From Acidimicrobiia bacterium (GTDB lineage: Bacteria; Actinomycetota; Acidimicrobiia; Spongiisociales; JAHEDJ01): a stretch of DNA of 43,248 bases. The position numbers and the translations under genes are program-made. The notes below the pieces were generated by a model. The model was given only the letters and a program-made list of their open reading frames with translations, had not been told where the DNA came from and did not search any database. Below are positions 29,217 through 38,831 of the stretch, piece by piece (the first letter of the stretch is position 1; every line of letters starts with the position of its first letter). The stretch is from NCBI GenBank assembly GCA_029210695.1, contig JARGFH010000031.1, forward strand, positions 1 through 43,248, read 5' to 3'.

Positions 29217-29489
29217 ATGGCGCGCAGCCTGAAGAAGGGTCCCTTCGTTGATGATCATCTGATCGGAAAAGTCGAGGACCTCAATGCCAGGGGAGAGAAG
29301 CGAGTGATACGCACGTGGAGTCGTCGCTCCACGATCTTTCCCGAAATGGTGGGACATACCATCGCCGTTCATGACGGCCGCAAGCATGTCCCCGTATACA
29401 TCACGGAGTCGATGGTCGGGCACAAGCTCGGCGAGTTCGCTCCGACCCGCACATTCCGCGGGCACGCCGGTTCGATGAGGAAGCGATGA
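29217..29489 (+). CDS. rpsS: 30S ribosomal protein S19
   Basis: S19 sits in the 30S head and touches the A-site finger of the 50S. The protein has 90 residues, with the typical [15 protein letters not shown] start and the motif [23 protein letters not shown]-type core. AGGGACGGAGG before the ATG serves as ribosome binding site and lies inside the preceding small ORF. The stop overlaps the rplV ATG (ATGA). Confidence 0.97.
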   Translation: MARSLKKGPFVDDHLIGKVEDLNARGEKRVIRTWSRRSTIFPEMVGHTIAVHDGRKHVPVYITESMVGHKLGEFAPTRTFRGHAGSMRKR

Positions 29490-29827
29490 AAGCTCACGCA
29501 CAGGCCAAATACATCCGGCAGTCGCCCAACAAGGTTCGGCGGGTTGTCGATCTCGTTCGTGGTCTCCCGGTCGGAGAAGCGCGTCAAGTGCTCGACCTGA
29601 CCCAACGCCGGGCGGCCGGCTACGTACGCAAGGTGCTCGATTCGGCAGTCGCCAACGCCGAGCACAACCTCGCCCTCGACGCCGATGAGCTGTTCGTGTC
29701 CGAGATCTTCGCCGACGAGGGTCCGACGTTGAAGCGTTGGCGTCCCAGAGCCCGAGGCCGGGCAACCCCTATCCACAAGCGCACCAGCCATATCACGGTC
29801 GTCGTGTCCGACGGCGAGGAGGAGTAA
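29486..29827 (+). CDS. rplV: 50S ribosomal protein L22
   Basis: L22 lines the exit tunnel; its long hairpin contacts nascent chains and is a site of macrolide resistance. The protein has 113 residues: [19 protein letters not shown] near the start, then the hairpin with [17 protein letters not shown] at about 88-104. No odd insertion is seen in the hairpin. It is coupled to rpsS (ATGA), and rpsC follows after 4 bp. Confidence 0.97.
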   Translation: MKAHAQAKYIRQSPNKVRRVVDLVRGLPVGEARQVLDLTQRRAAGYVRKVLDSAVANAEHNLALDADELFVSEIFADEGPTLKRWRPRARGRATPIHKRTSHITVVVSDGEEE

Positions 29828-29831
29828 GAAG

Positions 29832-30968
29832 ATGGGCCAGAAGACACATCCTTACGGCTTCCGCATCGGTATCGTCACCGACTGGAAGTCCCGCTGGTAC
29901 AGCGACAAGGACTACACCGAGCTTGTCAATGAGGATTGGAAGATCCGCGACTATCTCGATGGCGAGTTGAAGCGCGGCGCCGTCAGCCGCATCGAGCTCG
30001 AGCGCACTCGCGACAAGGTGCAGGTCGACGTTCACACCGCCAGGCCGGGCGTTGTCATCGGCCGCAAAGGGTCAGAAGCGGAGCGTCTCCGGGACGGACT
30101 CGAGAAGCTCACCGGGCGCCGCATCAAGCTGAACGTCATCGAGGTAAAAGACCCGGAGACCGACGCACAGCTCCTGGCGCGAGGTGTTGCCGACCAGATC
30201 GAAAATCGGGTTGCCTTCCGGCGTGCGATGAAGCGCACCGTCGCTACCGCCATGAAAGCCGGCGCCGAAGGTGTGAGGGTCGAGTGCAAGGGCCGCCTCG
30301 GCGGCGCCGACATGGGGCGTCGCGAGTGGTACCGCGAGGGACGGGTTCCGCTGCACACGCTGCGCGCCGATGTCGATTACGGCGTTGCCACGGCTCGCAC
30401 GACGGTCGGAGCTATCGGCGTCAAAGTCTGGGTCTATAAGGGTGACGTCGTGGCCACCTCGAAAACCACTCGCGAGAAGATCGCGGCCGAAGCGGCGCTG
30501 GCCACCGGTGGCCCCAGTCGGGGTCGGGTCGCTCCTGCCAAGTCACGGGCTGAAGCCGCCGCCGGAAGTGATAAGATTCCCCGCCTCATTGAAGCCGGTG
30601 GCGGCAAGCGAATCATTGAAGCCGGCGGCGGGAAGCGCAAGGAGACAACGCGACGGGTCGAGTCGACCTCGCGGAAGATCGCTCCCGAAGAGGCAATCAG
30701 CCAGTACGAAGAAGCACGTGACGTGTTCGATTCTGAGGTCTCCGCGGTGGAGGCACCGGTCGAGGAGATCACGGAAGAAACACTCATTGCAGCGGAGCCC
30801 GAAACGGTTACCCCGGCATTGGAAGGAACGGTTGAGGAGGCGCCGGCAGAAGCCGTGGTTGAGGCAGCCGTTACCGGTGCTGAAACCGCCGTGGAAGAGG
30901 CACTCGACGCCGACGCAGCCGAAGTGGTTGAAGGCGGGTCGAGCGAAGTCGACGAAGGAGGCGAGTAG
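29832..30968 (+). CDS. rpsC: 30S ribosomal protein S3 with a long C-terminal extension
   Basis: S3 forms part of the mRNA entry tunnel. Residues 1-215 are a normal S3: the N-terminal [14 protein letters not shown] motif, the KH domain with [10 protein letters not shown] at about 77-86, and the C-terminal domain ending near [12 protein letters not shown]. Residues about 216-378 are extra: a basic linker with a tandem duplication of IEAGGGKR (about 254-272), then an acidic region rich in glutamate, alanine and valine. S3 is usually 210-280 residues. The linker repeat also shows at DNA level (near 30590-30640). Confidence 0.95.
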   Translation: MGQKTHPYGFRIGIVTDWKSRWYSDKDYTELVNEDWKIRDYLDGELKRGAVSRIELERTRDKVQVDVHTARPGVVIGRKGSEAERLRDGLEKLTGRRIKLNVIEVKDPETDAQLLARGVADQIENRVAFRRAMKRTVATAMKAGAEGVRVECKGRLGGADMGRREWYREGRVPLHTLRADVDYGVATARTTVGAIGVKVWVYKGDVVATSKTTREKIAAEAALATGGPSRGRVAPAKSRAEAAAGSDKIPRLIEAGGGKRIIEAGGGKRKETTRRVESTSRKIAPEEAISQYEEARDVFDSEVSAVEAPVEEITEETLIAAEPETVTPALEGTVEEAPAEAVVEAAVTGAETAVEEALDADAAEVVEGGSSEVDEGGE

Positions 30969-30970
30969 AG

Positions 30971-31384
30971 ATGTTGATGCCCAAGCGGACGAAGTACCGC
31001 AAGGTGCATCGCGGCCGGAGGCGCGGGCCTGCCAAAGGTGGCACCCGTGTCAACTTCGGTGACTACGGCCTCCAGTCGATGGAAGCTGCCTGGATCACCT
31101 CCAGGCAGATCGAATCGGCCCGTGTTGCGATCACCCGCGCGGTGCGTCGTGGTGGGAAGGTGTGGATCAACATCTTTCCGGACAAGCCGGTGACGGCCAA
31201 GCCCGCCGAGACCCGGATGGGTTCAGGCAAGGGAGCTCCTGAGTTCTGGGTTGCCGTCGTCAAGCCGGGTCGCGTGATGTTTGAGTTGTCCGGAGTCGAT
31301 GAAGATATGGCCAGGGAAGCAATGCGAAAGGCCGGCCACAAACTGCCGGTCAGGACACGATTTGTGACGCGGGAGGAAGGGTGA
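30971..31384 (+). CDS. rplP: 50S ribosomal protein L16
   Basis: L16 helps position A-site tRNA on the 50S. The protein has 137 residues, beginning [16 protein letters not shown]. The motif [29 protein letters not shown]-type core lies at about 57-85 and the normal C-terminus follows. An alternative start at the second ATG (30977) would shorten it by two residues. The stop overlaps the GTG start of rpmC (GTGA). Confidence 0.97.
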   Translation: MLMPKRTKYRKVHRGRRRGPAKGGTRVNFGDYGLQSMEAAWITSRQIESARVAITRAVRRGGKVWINIFPDKPVTAKPAETRMGSGKGAPEFWVAVVKPGRVMFELSGVDEDMAREAMRKAGHKLPVRTRFVTREEG

Positions 31385-31614
31385 CTGCCGAGGAACTCCG
31401 AGAGCTCTCTCCGACCGAGCTGCACGAGGCGCTTGCCGAAGCGAAGGCTGAGGCTTTCAACCTCCGTTTCCAGCTGGCGACCAACCAGTTGGACAACACA
31501 GCCCGGCTCGGTGACCTCCGTCGCCAGGTTGCCCGCATCATGACGGTGCTGCGAGAGCAAGAACTCGAAGCGTGGCAGGCGCAAATGGCGACTGCCGACA
31601 AGGAAGGTGCGTAA
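31381..31614 (+). CDS. rpmC: 50S ribosomal protein L29
   Basis: L29 sits beside L23 near the tunnel exit. The protein has 77 residues, two helices: [34 protein letters not shown] then [14 protein letters not shown]. The start is GTG. The last 10-12 residues ([13 protein letters not shown]) are somewhat longer than usual. Coupling is by GTGA upstream and TAATG downstream with rpsQ. Confidence 0.95.
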   Translation: MTAEELRELSPTELHEALAEAKAEAFNLRFQLATNQLDNTARLGDLRRQVARIMTVLREQELEAWQAQMATADKEGA

Positions 31615-31871
31615 TGGCAGACCGGACACGTCGCAAGACGCAAGTCGGGGTCGTGGTGTCTGACAAACGCGACAAGACGATCACGATTGAAGTCATCAGT
31701 TCCCGGCGCCATCCGATGTACGGCAAGGTCGTTCGGAGCCGTTCGCGGTTTCACGCACATGACGAGGCCAATGATGCTCGCCTGGGTGACACCGTTCTGA
31801 TTGCCGAGACCCGCCCATTGTCGAAGACCAAGCGCTGGCGCGTGGTTGAGGTCGTGGAGCGCGCCCGATGA
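31614..31871 (+). CDS. rpsQ: 30S ribosomal protein S17
   Basis: S17 is an early-binding OB-fold protein of the 30S body. The protein has 85 residues: [22 protein letters not shown], the loop [20 protein letters not shown], and the strand [21 protein letters not shown]. The ATG at 31614 overlaps the rpmC stop by one base. It closes the S10 operon, and its own stop overlaps rplN (ATGA). Confidence 0.97.
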   Translation: MADRTRRKTQVGVVVSDKRDKTITIEVISSRRHPMYGKVVRSRSRFHAHDEANDARLGDTVLIAETRPLSKTKRWRVVEVVERAR

Positions 31872-32236
31872 TCCAGCAAGAATCCCGTCTCAAAGTGGCT
31901 GACAACAGCGGTGCCAGAGAGTTGCTCTGCATCCGCGTGCTCGGTGGCTCGAAGCGCCGCTACGCCGGCGTCGGCGATGTGATCGTCGGCACCGTCAAAG
32001 AGGCAATTCCGGGAGCGGCCGTGAAGCGTGGCGAGGTCGTGCAAGCGGTCGTGGTCCGCACGGCCAAGGAGCACCGCCGCCAGGACGGAACGTACATCCG
32101 TTTCGATGACAACGCCTGCGTTCTGATCGACACCAACCAGCAGCCGCGCGGCACTCGCATCTTTGGCCCGGTTGCTCGCGAGCTTCGCGAAAAGAAATTC
32201 ATGAGGATCGTCTCGCTCGCTCCGGAGGTGTTGTGA
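31868..32236 (+). CDS. rplN: 50S ribosomal protein L14
   Basis: L14 lies at the subunit interface and helps form inter-subunit bridges. The protein has 122 residues, the invariant length: [25 protein letters not shown] at the start and the segment [31 protein letters not shown] near the end. It opens the spc operon and is coupled to rpsQ (ATGA) and to rplX. Confidence 0.97.
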   Translation: MIQQESRLKVADNSGARELLCIRVLGGSKRRYAGVGDVIVGTVKEAIPGAAVKRGEVVQAVVVRTAKEHRRQDGTYIRFDDNACVLIDTNQQPRGTRIFGPVARELREKKFMRIVSLAPEVL

Positions 32237-32541
32237 TGCGATTGCGTGAAGGTGACAAGGTCAAGGTCATGGCCGGCAAGGATTCCGGGCGAGAGTCCCG
32301 GGTCATCCGTGTCCTGCCCAAGAAGAACAAAGTGATCGTCGAGAATGTGAATACGGCAAAGCGGCACCAGAAGCCGCGCGGCCAGACGATGCAGGGTGGC
32401 ATCATCGACAAGGACATGCCTATGGATGCCTCCAACGTCATGATCATTTGTGACGAATGCGGTCCAACCCGCATCGGGTATCGCGTTGACGGCGACGGAA
32501 ACAAGACCCGCATATGCGTGAAGTGCGGAGGTGAGCTGTGA
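32236..32541 (+). CDS. rplX: 50S ribosomal protein L24
   Basis: L24 initiates 50S assembly. The protein has 101 residues with a KOW motif near the start ([19 protein letters not shown]). The C-terminal half has two CxxC pairs (CDEC and CVKC, about 73-97) that could bind zinc. I prefer the ATG at 32236 over the GTG one codon earlier because it makes a TGATG overlap with rplN. The stop overlaps rplE (GTGA). Confidence 0.96.
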   Translation: MRLREGDKVKVMAGKDSGRESRVIRVLPKKNKVIVENVNTAKRHQKPRGQTMQGGIIDKDMPMDASNVMIICDECGPTRIGYRVDGDGNKTRICVKCGGEL

Positions 32542-33095
32542 TTCCCCGGCTGAAACAGCGGTACAACGACGAGATAGCCGCCAAGCTCAAAGAAGAACTC
32601 GGCGTCGCCAACGCGATGCTGGTTCCCCGCCTCGAAAAGATCGTGGTCAATGTCGGCGTTGGTGAGGCGGTTGCCGACAAGAAGGCCATCGAGTCGACCA
32701 TGGAAGAGCTGGCCATCATCACCGGGCAGAAGCCGAAATTGAATCGGGCCAGGAAATCGATCGCCAACTTCAAGGTCCGGAAGGACATGCCGGTCGGCGC
32801 ATCCGTGACTCTGCGTGGCAAACGCATGTGGGAGTTCTTCGATCGGCTCGTCGCCGTGGCGATTCCCCGTGTCCGTGACTTTCGCGGCCTGAACCCGAAA
32901 TCGTTCGACGGGCGCGGCAACTACTCATTCGGTGTCACCGAGCAACTGATTTTCCCCGAGATCGACTACGACAAGGTCGCCGCCGTGCGTGGAATGGATA
33001 TCACCATCTGCACGACGGCCGACAACGACGAACATGCACGGGCCCTGCTGAATGCGTTTGGGTTCCCGTTCCGCAGACAACAAGCGCAGGTGTAG
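32538..33095 (+). CDS. rplE: 50S ribosomal protein L5
   Basis: L5 binds 5S rRNA and the P-site tRNA loop. The protein has 185 residues. The start is GTG at 32538, overlapping rplX. Typical segments are [13 protein letters not shown] at about 33-45, [27 protein letters not shown] at about 63-90, and [24 protein letters not shown] at about 113-136. No change from the family norm is seen. Confidence 0.97.
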   Translation: MIPRLKQRYNDEIAAKLKEELGVANAMLVPRLEKIVVNVGVGEAVADKKAIESTMEELAIITGQKPKLNRARKSIANFKVRKDMPVGASVTLRGKRMWEFFDRLVAVAIPRVRDFRGLNPKSFDGRGNYSFGVTEQLIFPEIDYDKVAAVRGMDITICTTADNDEHARALLNAFGFPFRRQQAQV

Positions 33096-33105
33096 GAGCT
33101 AGTTC

Positions 33106-33291
33106 ATGGCGAAGAAATCGATGATTGCGAAGGCCAACCGCACGCCCAAGTTCAAGTCGCGTGCCTACAACCGCTGCAAGCGGTGCGGTCGGCCGCGCGC
33201 CTACCTGCGCCAATTCGGCATGTGCCGTATCTGCGTCCGTGAACTTGCTCGCAAGGGCGAGCTCCCCGGTGTGAGAAAGGCGTCGTGGTAA
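33106..33291 (+). CDS. rpsZ: 30S ribosomal protein S14, zinc-binding short form
   Basis: S14 belongs to the 30S head. This is the short C+ form (61 residues) with [24 protein letters not shown] carrying the four zinc cysteines (about 24-43). The long zinc-free form used under zinc starvation is not in this window. The ATG has GGAG (33093-33097) upstream. Confidence 0.97.
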   Translation: MAKKSMIAKANRTPKFKSRAYNRCKRCGRPRAYLRQFGMCRICVRELARKGELPGVRKASW

Positions 33292-33293
33292 TC

Positions 33294-33689
33294 ATGATGA
33301 CCGATCCGATTGCCGACATGTTGACCAGGATCCGCAACGGAGTCCAGGCAGGACACACGTCTGTGTCGATGCCTTCTTCGAAGCTGAAGGAAGCCGTAGC
33401 CGGCATACTCGCCGCCGAGGGATACATCGACGGGTTCGATGTCGAGCCAAAAGGGCCTGCCCGCGAGATGACGGTCCAGCTGAAGTACGGCCCGCGCCGT
33501 GAGAAGATCATCAGCGGCCTCCGCCGCGTATCGAAGCCGGGACGCCGTGTCTACAAGCGGGCCGATCAACTTCCCCGCTCACATGGTGGGCTTGGTGTCG
33601 TGGTTATCTCGACGTCGCAGGGACTGTTGCCGGACCGTGAAGCCAGGCGCCGCCAGCTCGGCGGCGAGATTCTGTGTGAGGTCTGGTGA
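33294..33689 (+). CDS. rpsH: 30S ribosomal protein S8
   Basis: S8 binds the central 16S domain and, in E. coli, represses the spc operon by binding its mRNA. The protein has 131 residues. TDPIADMLTRIRNGVQAGH starts it, and the C-terminal GLGVVVISTSQGLLPDREARRRQLGGEILCEVW matches S8. The start may be ATG at 33294 or 33297; both lie just behind the rpsZ stop (33291). Confidence 0.96.
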   Translation: MMTDPIADMLTRIRNGVQAGHTSVSMPSSKLKEAVAGILAAEGYIDGFDVEPKGPAREMTVQLKYGPRREKIISGLRRVSKPGRRVYKRADQLPRSHGGLGVVVISTSQGLLPDREARRRQLGGEILCEVW

Positions 33690-33690
33690 G

Positions 33691-34233
33691 ATGAGCCGTA
33701 TTGGAAAAGCACCTATCACCGTGCCGTCCGGCGTGACTATCGCCATCGACGGACAGAAGGTGACGGTCAAGGGCCCGAAAGGGCAACTCGAACGGGAGTT
33801 CCATGAGCGCGTTTCTATTGCAGAATCCGACGGTGTTCTCACCGTTGGGCGCTTCAACGACGAACGGCAGTCGCGCGCCATCCACGGTCTGAGCCGGGCC
33901 CTGCTCGCCAATATGGTGACCGGCGTTTCCGACGGGTACAGCAAGGAGCTCTCAATCGTCGGCGTGGGATACCGCGCTGCGCTCAAGGGCAACTCCATCG
34001 ATCTGCAGTTGGGTTTCAGCCATCCGGTGAGCGTCGACGCACCATCGGGGATTACCTTTGAAGTTCCGGAACCCACCAAAATCATCATCAGCGGAATCGA
34101 CAAAGAGGCAGTCGGTCAGGTTGCTTCCGAGATCCGGGCCCTTCGCCCGCCTGAGCCCTACAAGGGCAAGGGAATCCGCTACACGAACGAGCAGGTGCGG
34201 CGCAAGGCCGGAAAGGCAGGTGTTGCACGATGA
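33691..34233 (+). CDS. rplF: 50S ribosomal protein L6
   Basis: L6 lies near the GTPase centre and sarcin-ricin loop. The protein has 180 residues with two similar RNA-recognition-like halves. It begins [17 protein letters not shown] and ends with [26 protein letters not shown]. The ATG at 33691 is one base after the rpsH stop; longer in-frame extensions would overlap rpsH and are rejected. It is coupled to rplR (ATGA). Confidence 0.97.
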   Translation: MSRIGKAPITVPSGVTIAIDGQKVTVKGPKGQLEREFHERVSIAESDGVLTVGRFNDERQSRAIHGLSRALLANMVTGVSDGYSKELSIVGVGYRAALKGNSIDLQLGFSHPVSVDAPSGITFEVPEPTKIIISGIDKEAVGQVASEIRALRPPEPYKGKGIRYTNEQVRRKAGKAGVAR

Positions 34234-34583
34234 GCATCTCTAGAGGAGCGCAGCGGAAGATCCGCCATCGCCGCGTCCGCAAGCGCGTTGCCGGAACGGC
34301 CACCCGTCCACGGCTGGCCGTGTTCCGCAGCAATCGCTACATCTATGCACAGGTCATCGACGATGTCTCCGGCGTAACGCTGGCCACGGCATCTTCGCTT
34401 GAGAAGGATCTTCGTGGAAGCCGGCTCACCGTTGAGACCGCCACGAAGGTCGGCCATTTAGTCGCCGAGCGTGCTCGCAACGCCGGTGTCGGTCAGGTGG
34501 TATTCGATCGGGGAGGCTATCCGTTCCACGGACGGGTGAAGGCCCTGGCAGAAGCTGCCCGCACAACCGGGTTGGAGTTTTAG
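34230..34583 (+). CDS. rplR: 50S ribosomal protein L18
   Basis: L18 binds 5S rRNA. The protein has 117 residues: a basic N-terminal arm ([33 protein letters not shown]) and the C-terminal domain with [27 protein letters not shown]. The length is normal. The start overlaps the rplF stop (ATGA), and rpsE follows 8 bp later. Confidence 0.97.
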   Translation: MSISRGAQRKIRHRRVRKRVAGTATRPRLAVFRSNRYIYAQVIDDVSGVTLATASSLEKDLRGSRLTVETATKVGHLVAERARNAGVGQVVFDRGGYPFHGRVKALAEAARTTGLEF

Positions 34584-34591
34584 GAGATACG

Positions 34592-35173
34592 ATGGCAAGA
34601 CAGCAGCGCCAGCAGCGTCCACAGCAGGAAACCGACGGCCCGCAGCTCGACGAGCGGGTTATTCAGATCAACCGTGTCGCCAAGGTCGTCAAGGGTGGGC
34701 GGCGGTTCTCGTTTACCGCGCTCGTTGTCGTTGGTGACGGTAAGGGCAACGTCGGTGTCGGATACGGGAAAGCCAAAGAAGTACCGGCCGCCATTCAGAA
34801 GGGCATGGAGATTGCCCGTCGGGCAATGGTGGCGATACCGATGGCCGGATCGACGACTATCCATGAGAACATCGGCAACCACAGTGCCTCGCGGGTGCTG
34901 GTGAAGCCGGCTGCCCCTGGAACGGGCGTGATCGCCGGTGGCGCCGTGAGGCAGATCCTCGAGGCGGCAGGCATCCGCGATGCCCTCGCCAAGTCGCTCG
35001 GTTCGCCGACCCACCTCAACGTGGCGAAGGCCACCATGAATGCGCTCCTCACTCAGCATCGTCCTGACGAGATCGCCAAGCTGCGCGGCAAGAGCGCTGA
35101 AGAGGTGACTCCTCCGGGATTGCTGGCCGCCTACCGGTCGACCGAGATGATTCGTGCCCAGGCAGGGGAGTGA
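34592..35173 (+). CDS. rpsE: 30S ribosomal protein S5
   Basis: S5 helps form the mRNA entry pore and affects decoding accuracy. The protein has 193 residues. After a glutamine/arginine-rich N-terminal arm (about 1-15) comes the double-stranded RNA-binding-like domain with [31 protein letters not shown] at about 32-62, then the C-terminal domain with [16 protein letters not shown]. It is followed by rpmD after 7 bp. Confidence 0.97.
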   Translation: MARQQRQQRPQQETDGPQLDERVIQINRVAKVVKGGRRFSFTALVVVGDGKGNVGVGYGKAKEVPAAIQKGMEIARRAMVAIPMAGSTTIHENIGNHSASRVLVKPAAPGTGVIAGGAVRQILEAAGIRDALAKSLGSPTHLNVAKATMNALLTQHRPDEIAKLRGKSAEEVTPPGLLAAYRSTEMIRAQAGE

Positions 35174-35180
35174 AGGAACG

Positions 35181-35372
35181 ATGGCTGCCAAGAAACTGAC
35201 AGTGACGCTCCGCAAGAGCCTCATCGGGCAGAAGCCGAAGACACGCGCAACTGTGCGCGGCCTTGGCCTCCGCAGACTGAACCAGACGGTCCAGCACGAC
35301 GACACCGACGCTATCCGGGGAATGCTTCACAAAGTGAAGCACCTGATAGAGGTCGAAGAGAGCAAGAAGTAG
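35181..35372 (+). CDS. rpmD: 50S ribosomal protein L30
   Basis: L30 is a small globular 50S protein, absent in some bacteria. It has 63 residues: [38 protein letters not shown]-type core, as expected. The ATG at 35181 has AAGGAAC upstream. Heptamer array H11 starts right at its stop. Confidence 0.96.
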   Translation: MAAKKLTVTLRKSLIGQKPKTRATVRGLGLRRLNQTVQHDDTDAIRGMLHKVKHLIEVEESKK

Positions 35373-35400
35373 TCGGTACGTACCGGGTACTGCGTACCAC
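35373..35400 (+). repeat. Heptamer repeat array H11 (GTACCGG type)
   Basis: TCGGTAC, GTACCGG, GTACTGC, GTACCAC-type units at 7-bp spacing fill the 40-bp spacer between rpmD and rplO inside the spc operon. Confidence 0.65.
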
Positions 35401-35412
35401 GAAGAGGAACCC

Positions 35413-35883
35413 ATGGCCGAGAACGAGAAGAAAAAAGCGAAGCTCCAGTTGCACCATCTGAAGCCCTCGCCCGGTTCGAAGAAGAAGGGCATCCGCGTCG
35501 GACGCGGTGAGGGCGGACGTCGTGGCAAGACCGCAGGTCGAGGCACGAAGGGTTTGAAGGCGCGCGGGAAGGTCCGCCCCGGGTTTGAAGGTGGCAGCAT
35601 GCCTTTGCAGCGTCGCCTTCCTCATTTGCGGGGATTCAAGAACCCCAACAAGGAGTACTACGCCGTTGTCAACGTGGAGCTCCTCAACGGGTTCGAAGTC
35701 GGTGCAAACGTGACGCCGGATGATCTTCGATCGGCAGGTCTGATCAAGAAGCGCGGTAACGTCAAAGTCCTGGCCAGGGGAGATCTGACCAAGAAGCTGA
35801 CCGTCCACGCCCACGCCTTCAGCAAAGAGGCCACTTCCAAGATCGAAGCAGCAGGCGGAAAAGCGGAGGTCATTGGAGGCTGA
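35413..35883 (+). CDS. rplO: 50S ribosomal protein L15
   Basis: L15 is a late assembly protein that reaches into the 50S core. The protein has 156 residues. It has an unusual lysine/glutamate-rich N-terminus ([25 protein letters not shown]), then the glycine/arginine-rich [18 protein letters not shown] and [19 protein letters not shown] segments. The C-terminal domain is normal. Confidence 0.97.
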   Translation: MAENEKKKAKLQLHHLKPSPGSKKKGIRVGRGEGGRRGKTAGRGTKGLKARGKVRPGFEGGSMPLQRRLPHLRGFKNPNKEYYAVVNVELLNGFEVGANVTPDDLRSAGLIKKRGNVKVLARGDLTKKLTVHAHAFSKEATSKIEAAGGKAEVIGG

Positions 35884-35927
35884 GGGTGCAATCGACCTGC
35901 CGGCTGCAAGAATGCCTCCGGATCACA

Positions 35928-35962
35928 ACCTAAAACCCAAGACCTAGAACCTAGAACCCAAA
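35928..35962 (+). repeat. Heptamer repeat array H12 (ACCTAGA type, 5 units)
   Basis: ACCTAAA, ACCCAAG, ACCTAGA, ACCTAGA, ACCCAAA in perfect 7-bp phase between rplO and secY. The unit is AC-rich and unrelated to the GTACC family. Confidence 0.8.
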
Positions 35963-35986
35963 CCAGACTCGAAACTCAGGATTGTC

Positions 35987-37312
35987 ATGCTCGCCGTTTA
36001 CCGCCACATGTTCACGATTCCCGATCTGCGCAGGAAGATCCTGTTCACTCTGCTGATCATCGGCATCTATCGCCTCGGGACGAACATCCCCGTCCCGGGC
36101 ACCGATCTCGATGCCGTCCAGTCGATCGCCGAGGGCGCAGAGGTCGGCGGTATCTTCGGCTTGCTGAACTTGTTCTCGGGTGGCGCCTTGGAACGATTCT
36201 CGGTTTTCGCCCTCGGCATCATGCCCTACATCACCGCCAGCATCATCATGCAGCTCCTCGCAGTGGTGATTCCACGTCTTCAGGCTCTTCAGGATGAAGG
36301 CGACCGGGGTCGAAAAGTCATCACCCAGTGGACTCGTTACCTGACCGTCGTCCTGGCGCTGCTCCAGTCGACGGCGTTGACGGCGCTCTTTGCCAGCGCC
36401 GGTGGCGCTGCCCAGCTGGGTCTGAGTCAGCCGCTGATCGCAGACTCGAGCCCCGGCAAATCCGCACTGATCGTGTTGACCATGACGGCCGGCACCGCCT
36501 TCATCATGTGGCTCGGTGAGTTGATCACCCAGCGCGGCATTGGCAACGGCATGTCGCTCATCATCTTCACGAGCATCATCAGCCAGTTACCTGCCAGCTT
36601 CTCGCTGATCTATCAGCAGACGGTCGGTGCTTCCCAACCGATGTTGTTCGTGCTGATCATGCTCGTCTTCGTCGCCATGGTTGTGGCCATTCTCTACATC
36701 GAGCAGGGTCAGCGCCGCATTCCTATCCAGTTCGCCAAGCGGGTACGCGGTCGCCGGGTGCTCGGCGGCCAGGCGACCTACATCCCGCTCAAGGTCAACA
36801 CCGCAGGAGTGATCCCGGTGATCTTCGCGACGAGTGTGTTGTTCTTCCCGGCGCTGATCGTGACGATGATTCCGAACGCGACGAACTCGGTACTCGAGTC
36901 GATTCGGAACTGGGTGAACGAATACCTCGGCTCGGGTGGCAGTTCGACATGGACCTACGTCATCATCCTCTTTGCTCTCATCGTGTTCTTCACGTATTTC
37001 TACACGGCCATCCAGTTCGACCCGGTCCGTCAAGCGGAGACGATTCAGCGTCAAGGTGGGTTCGTGCCCGGTATTCGTCCCGGCAAAGCAACGGTCCATC
37101 ATCTCGAGTACATCCTGAACCGGATCACCCTTCCGGGGTCGATGTTCCTGGCCACGATCGCGGTTCTCCCGGCGGTGGCTTCTGTCATTTGGGGTTTCCA
37201 GATCGGGTTCTCGGGTGTCTCGATTCTCATCGTCGTGGGCGTGGCGCTAGAAACGATGAAACAGATCGAAAGCCAGCTCACGATGCGAAACTACGAAGGA
37301 TTCTTGACGTAG
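35987..37312 (+). CDS. secY: Preprotein translocase subunit SecY
   Basis: SecY is the channel of the Sec translocon. The protein has 441 residues and about ten membrane helices. The N-terminal segment has LRRKILFTLLIIGIYRLGTNIPVPG; the plug region has FGLLNLFSGGALERFSVFALGIMPYI at about 55-80; the cytoplasmic loop RRIPIQFAKRVRGRR at about 243-257 contacts the ribosome and SecA. The last helix and tail (QLTMRNYEGFL) are typical. It follows rplO as in all spc operons. No Shine-Dalgarno is obvious. Confidence 0.97.
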   Translation: MLAVYRHMFTIPDLRRKILFTLLIIGIYRLGTNIPVPGTDLDAVQSIAEGAEVGGIFGLLNLFSGGALERFSVFALGIMPYITASIIMQLLAVVIPRLQALQDEGDRGRKVITQWTRYLTVVLALLQSTALTALFASAGGAAQLGLSQPLIADSSPGKSALIVLTMTAGTAFIMWLGELITQRGIGNGMSLIIFTSIISQLPASFSLIYQQTVGASQPMLFVLIMLVFVAMVVAILYIEQGQRRIPIQFAKRVRGRRVLGGQATYIPLKVNTAGVIPVIFATSVLFFPALIVTMIPNATNSVLESIRNWVNEYLGSGGSSTWTYVIILFALIVFFTYFYTAIQFDPVRQAETIQRQGGFVPGIRPGKATVHHLEYILNRITLPGSMFLATIAVLPAVASVIWGFQIGFSGVSILIVVGVALETMKQIESQLTMRNYEGFLT

Positions 37313-37413
37313 CAGTCAGAAGCAGCGCGTATGAAGTGCAACGGCCAACGTAACCCAGTCACCACCAGGAGACGCAGTTCTTGGCATGTGCCCGGGGAAG
37401 CGAGGCACCGAAC

Positions 37414-38052
37414 ATGAGGCTGCTCTTCCTGGGACCGCCAGGAGCGGGAAAAGGGACCCAGGCCAAACGGGTTGCCGCCGAACTCCGGATTCCACACATC
37501 GCAACGGGTGACATGCTGCGGCAAGCCGTCGCCGATGGCACAGAACTGGGGCTCCAGGCGAGGGCCGTCATGGAACGCGGCGACCTCGTCCCCGACAACC
37601 TCGTCATCGCAATGCTCATGGAACGTGTCGGTCGTGACGACGCCAGAGACGGGTTCATTCTCGATGGCTTTCCGCGAACGATTGCACAGGCCGAGGCGCT
37701 CGAGTCTCGTTTCGGCGACGCAGGCCTTGATGCGGCTGTGGTCATCGAGGTTGACACCGAGGAAATCGTCCGGCGGATCTCCGGTCGGCGAGTCTGCCAC
37801 AACGGTCACGTGTTCCATATCGACGAGGCGCCCTCATCGACTGGAGGTGTCTGTGACCAGTGTGGTGAGTCCGTGTATCAGCGCGAGGATGATCGGGCGG
37901 AGACCGTGCGAAATCGCCTCCACGTCTACAGGGATCTCACCGAGCCGCTCATTGCCTTCTACGCGGAACGCGACATCACGATGCACGTCGTCGATGGCGT
38001 CGGTGGCGTTGACGCCATCACCGAGGCCATCATGGCGGCTCTTCGCTCGTGA
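37414..38052 (+). CDS. adk: Adenylate kinase
   Basis: Adk interconverts ATP + AMP and two ADP. The protein has 212 residues, the long bacterial form with a LID. The P-loop GPPGAGKGTQ is at about 7-16, the AMP site DGFPRT near 85, and the LID at about 120-160. The LID has Cys128 and a later CDQC (Cys147, Cys150), but the second position of the first pair is Gly131 followed by His132, so a Cys3His zinc site is possible. The ATG at 37414 is preferred to an upstream in-frame TTG. The stop overlaps map (GTGA). Confidence 0.96.
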   Translation: MRLLFLGPPGAGKGTQAKRVAAELRIPHIATGDMLRQAVADGTELGLQARAVMERGDLVPDNLVIAMLMERVGRDDARDGFILDGFPRTIAQAEALESRFGDAGLDAAVVIEVDTEEIVRRISGRRVCHNGHVFHIDEAPSSTGGVCDQCGESVYQREDDRAETVRNRLHVYRDLTEPLIAFYAERDITMHVVDGVGGVDAITEAIMAALRS

Positions 38053-38822
38053 TCACGATCAAGAAACGGGATGAATTCGAGCGAATGGCTGTGGCCGGTG
38101 CCACGGTTGCGGTCGTGTTGCGAACCGTGAAAGAAGCCGCAGCCCCGGGCGTGACCATGAAAGAACTCGATGCGATTGCGGCTGAGGTGATCCGGGGGCG
38201 GGGGTGCACTCCATCTTTCCTCGGATATCACGGCTTCCCTGCTCACATCTGCACATCGCCGAACTCGGTGATAGTGCACGGTATCCCGAACACGTACCGG
38301 CTCAAGCCCGGGGACGTACTCTCCATCGATGCCGGTGCGATCTACGAAGGTTTCCACGGTGACGCGGCGATCACCTTCGGAATCGGCGGGATCGACCCCG
38401 CCGCCCAGAAGCTCCTCGATGCTGCGGAGGCCGGCCTGTGGGCAGGAATTCAAGAGGTCAAGCACGGCGCTCGCCTCGGTGACATCGGCAGCGCCGTCCA
38501 GGCAGAGGCTGATCGGCTCGGATATGGCGTGGTACGGGAGTATGTGGGACATGGCATAGGCCGGCAGATGCACGAAGAGCCACAGGTGCCGAATTTCGGG
38601 AAGAAGGGAACTGGCATGAAGCTCCGGACCGGCATGGCGGTTTGTATCGAGCCGATGTTCAATCTCGGAGGGCCTGAGACAAGAGTTGAAGCAGATGGGT
38701 GGACGGTCGTGACGGCGGATGGGTCGCTTTCCGCTCACTTTGAGCACACGATTGGCATCACCGAAGATGGCCCGGTGGTGTTCACCGCAGGCGATTTGTT
38801 GTCTGGTTCCGACGGCGACTAA
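38049..38822 (+). CDS. map: Methionine aminopeptidase, type I
   Basis: Map removes the N-terminal Met from new proteins. The protein has 257 residues with a GTG start overlapping adk. The pita-bread metal site is visible: His in YHGFPAHICTSPN at about 57-69, Asp in DVLSIDAGAIYEGFHGDAAITF, His in GHGIGRQMHEEP, Glu in CIEPMF and Glu in HFEHTIGI. No N-terminal zinc-finger extension is present. It normally precedes infA, which is absent here. Confidence 0.97.
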   Translation: MITIKKRDEFERMAVAGATVAVVLRTVKEAAAPGVTMKELDAIAAEVIRGRGCTPSFLGYHGFPAHICTSPNSVIVHGIPNTYRLKPGDVLSIDAGAIYEGFHGDAAITFGIGGIDPAAQKLLDAAEAGLWAGIQEVKHGARLGDIGSAVQAEADRLGYGVVREYVGHGIGRQMHEEPQVPNFGKKGTGMKLRTGMAVCIEPMFNLGGPETRVEADGWTVVTADGSLSAHFEHTIGITEDGPVVFTAGDLLSGSDGD

Positions 38823-38831
38823 GATCTCCGT

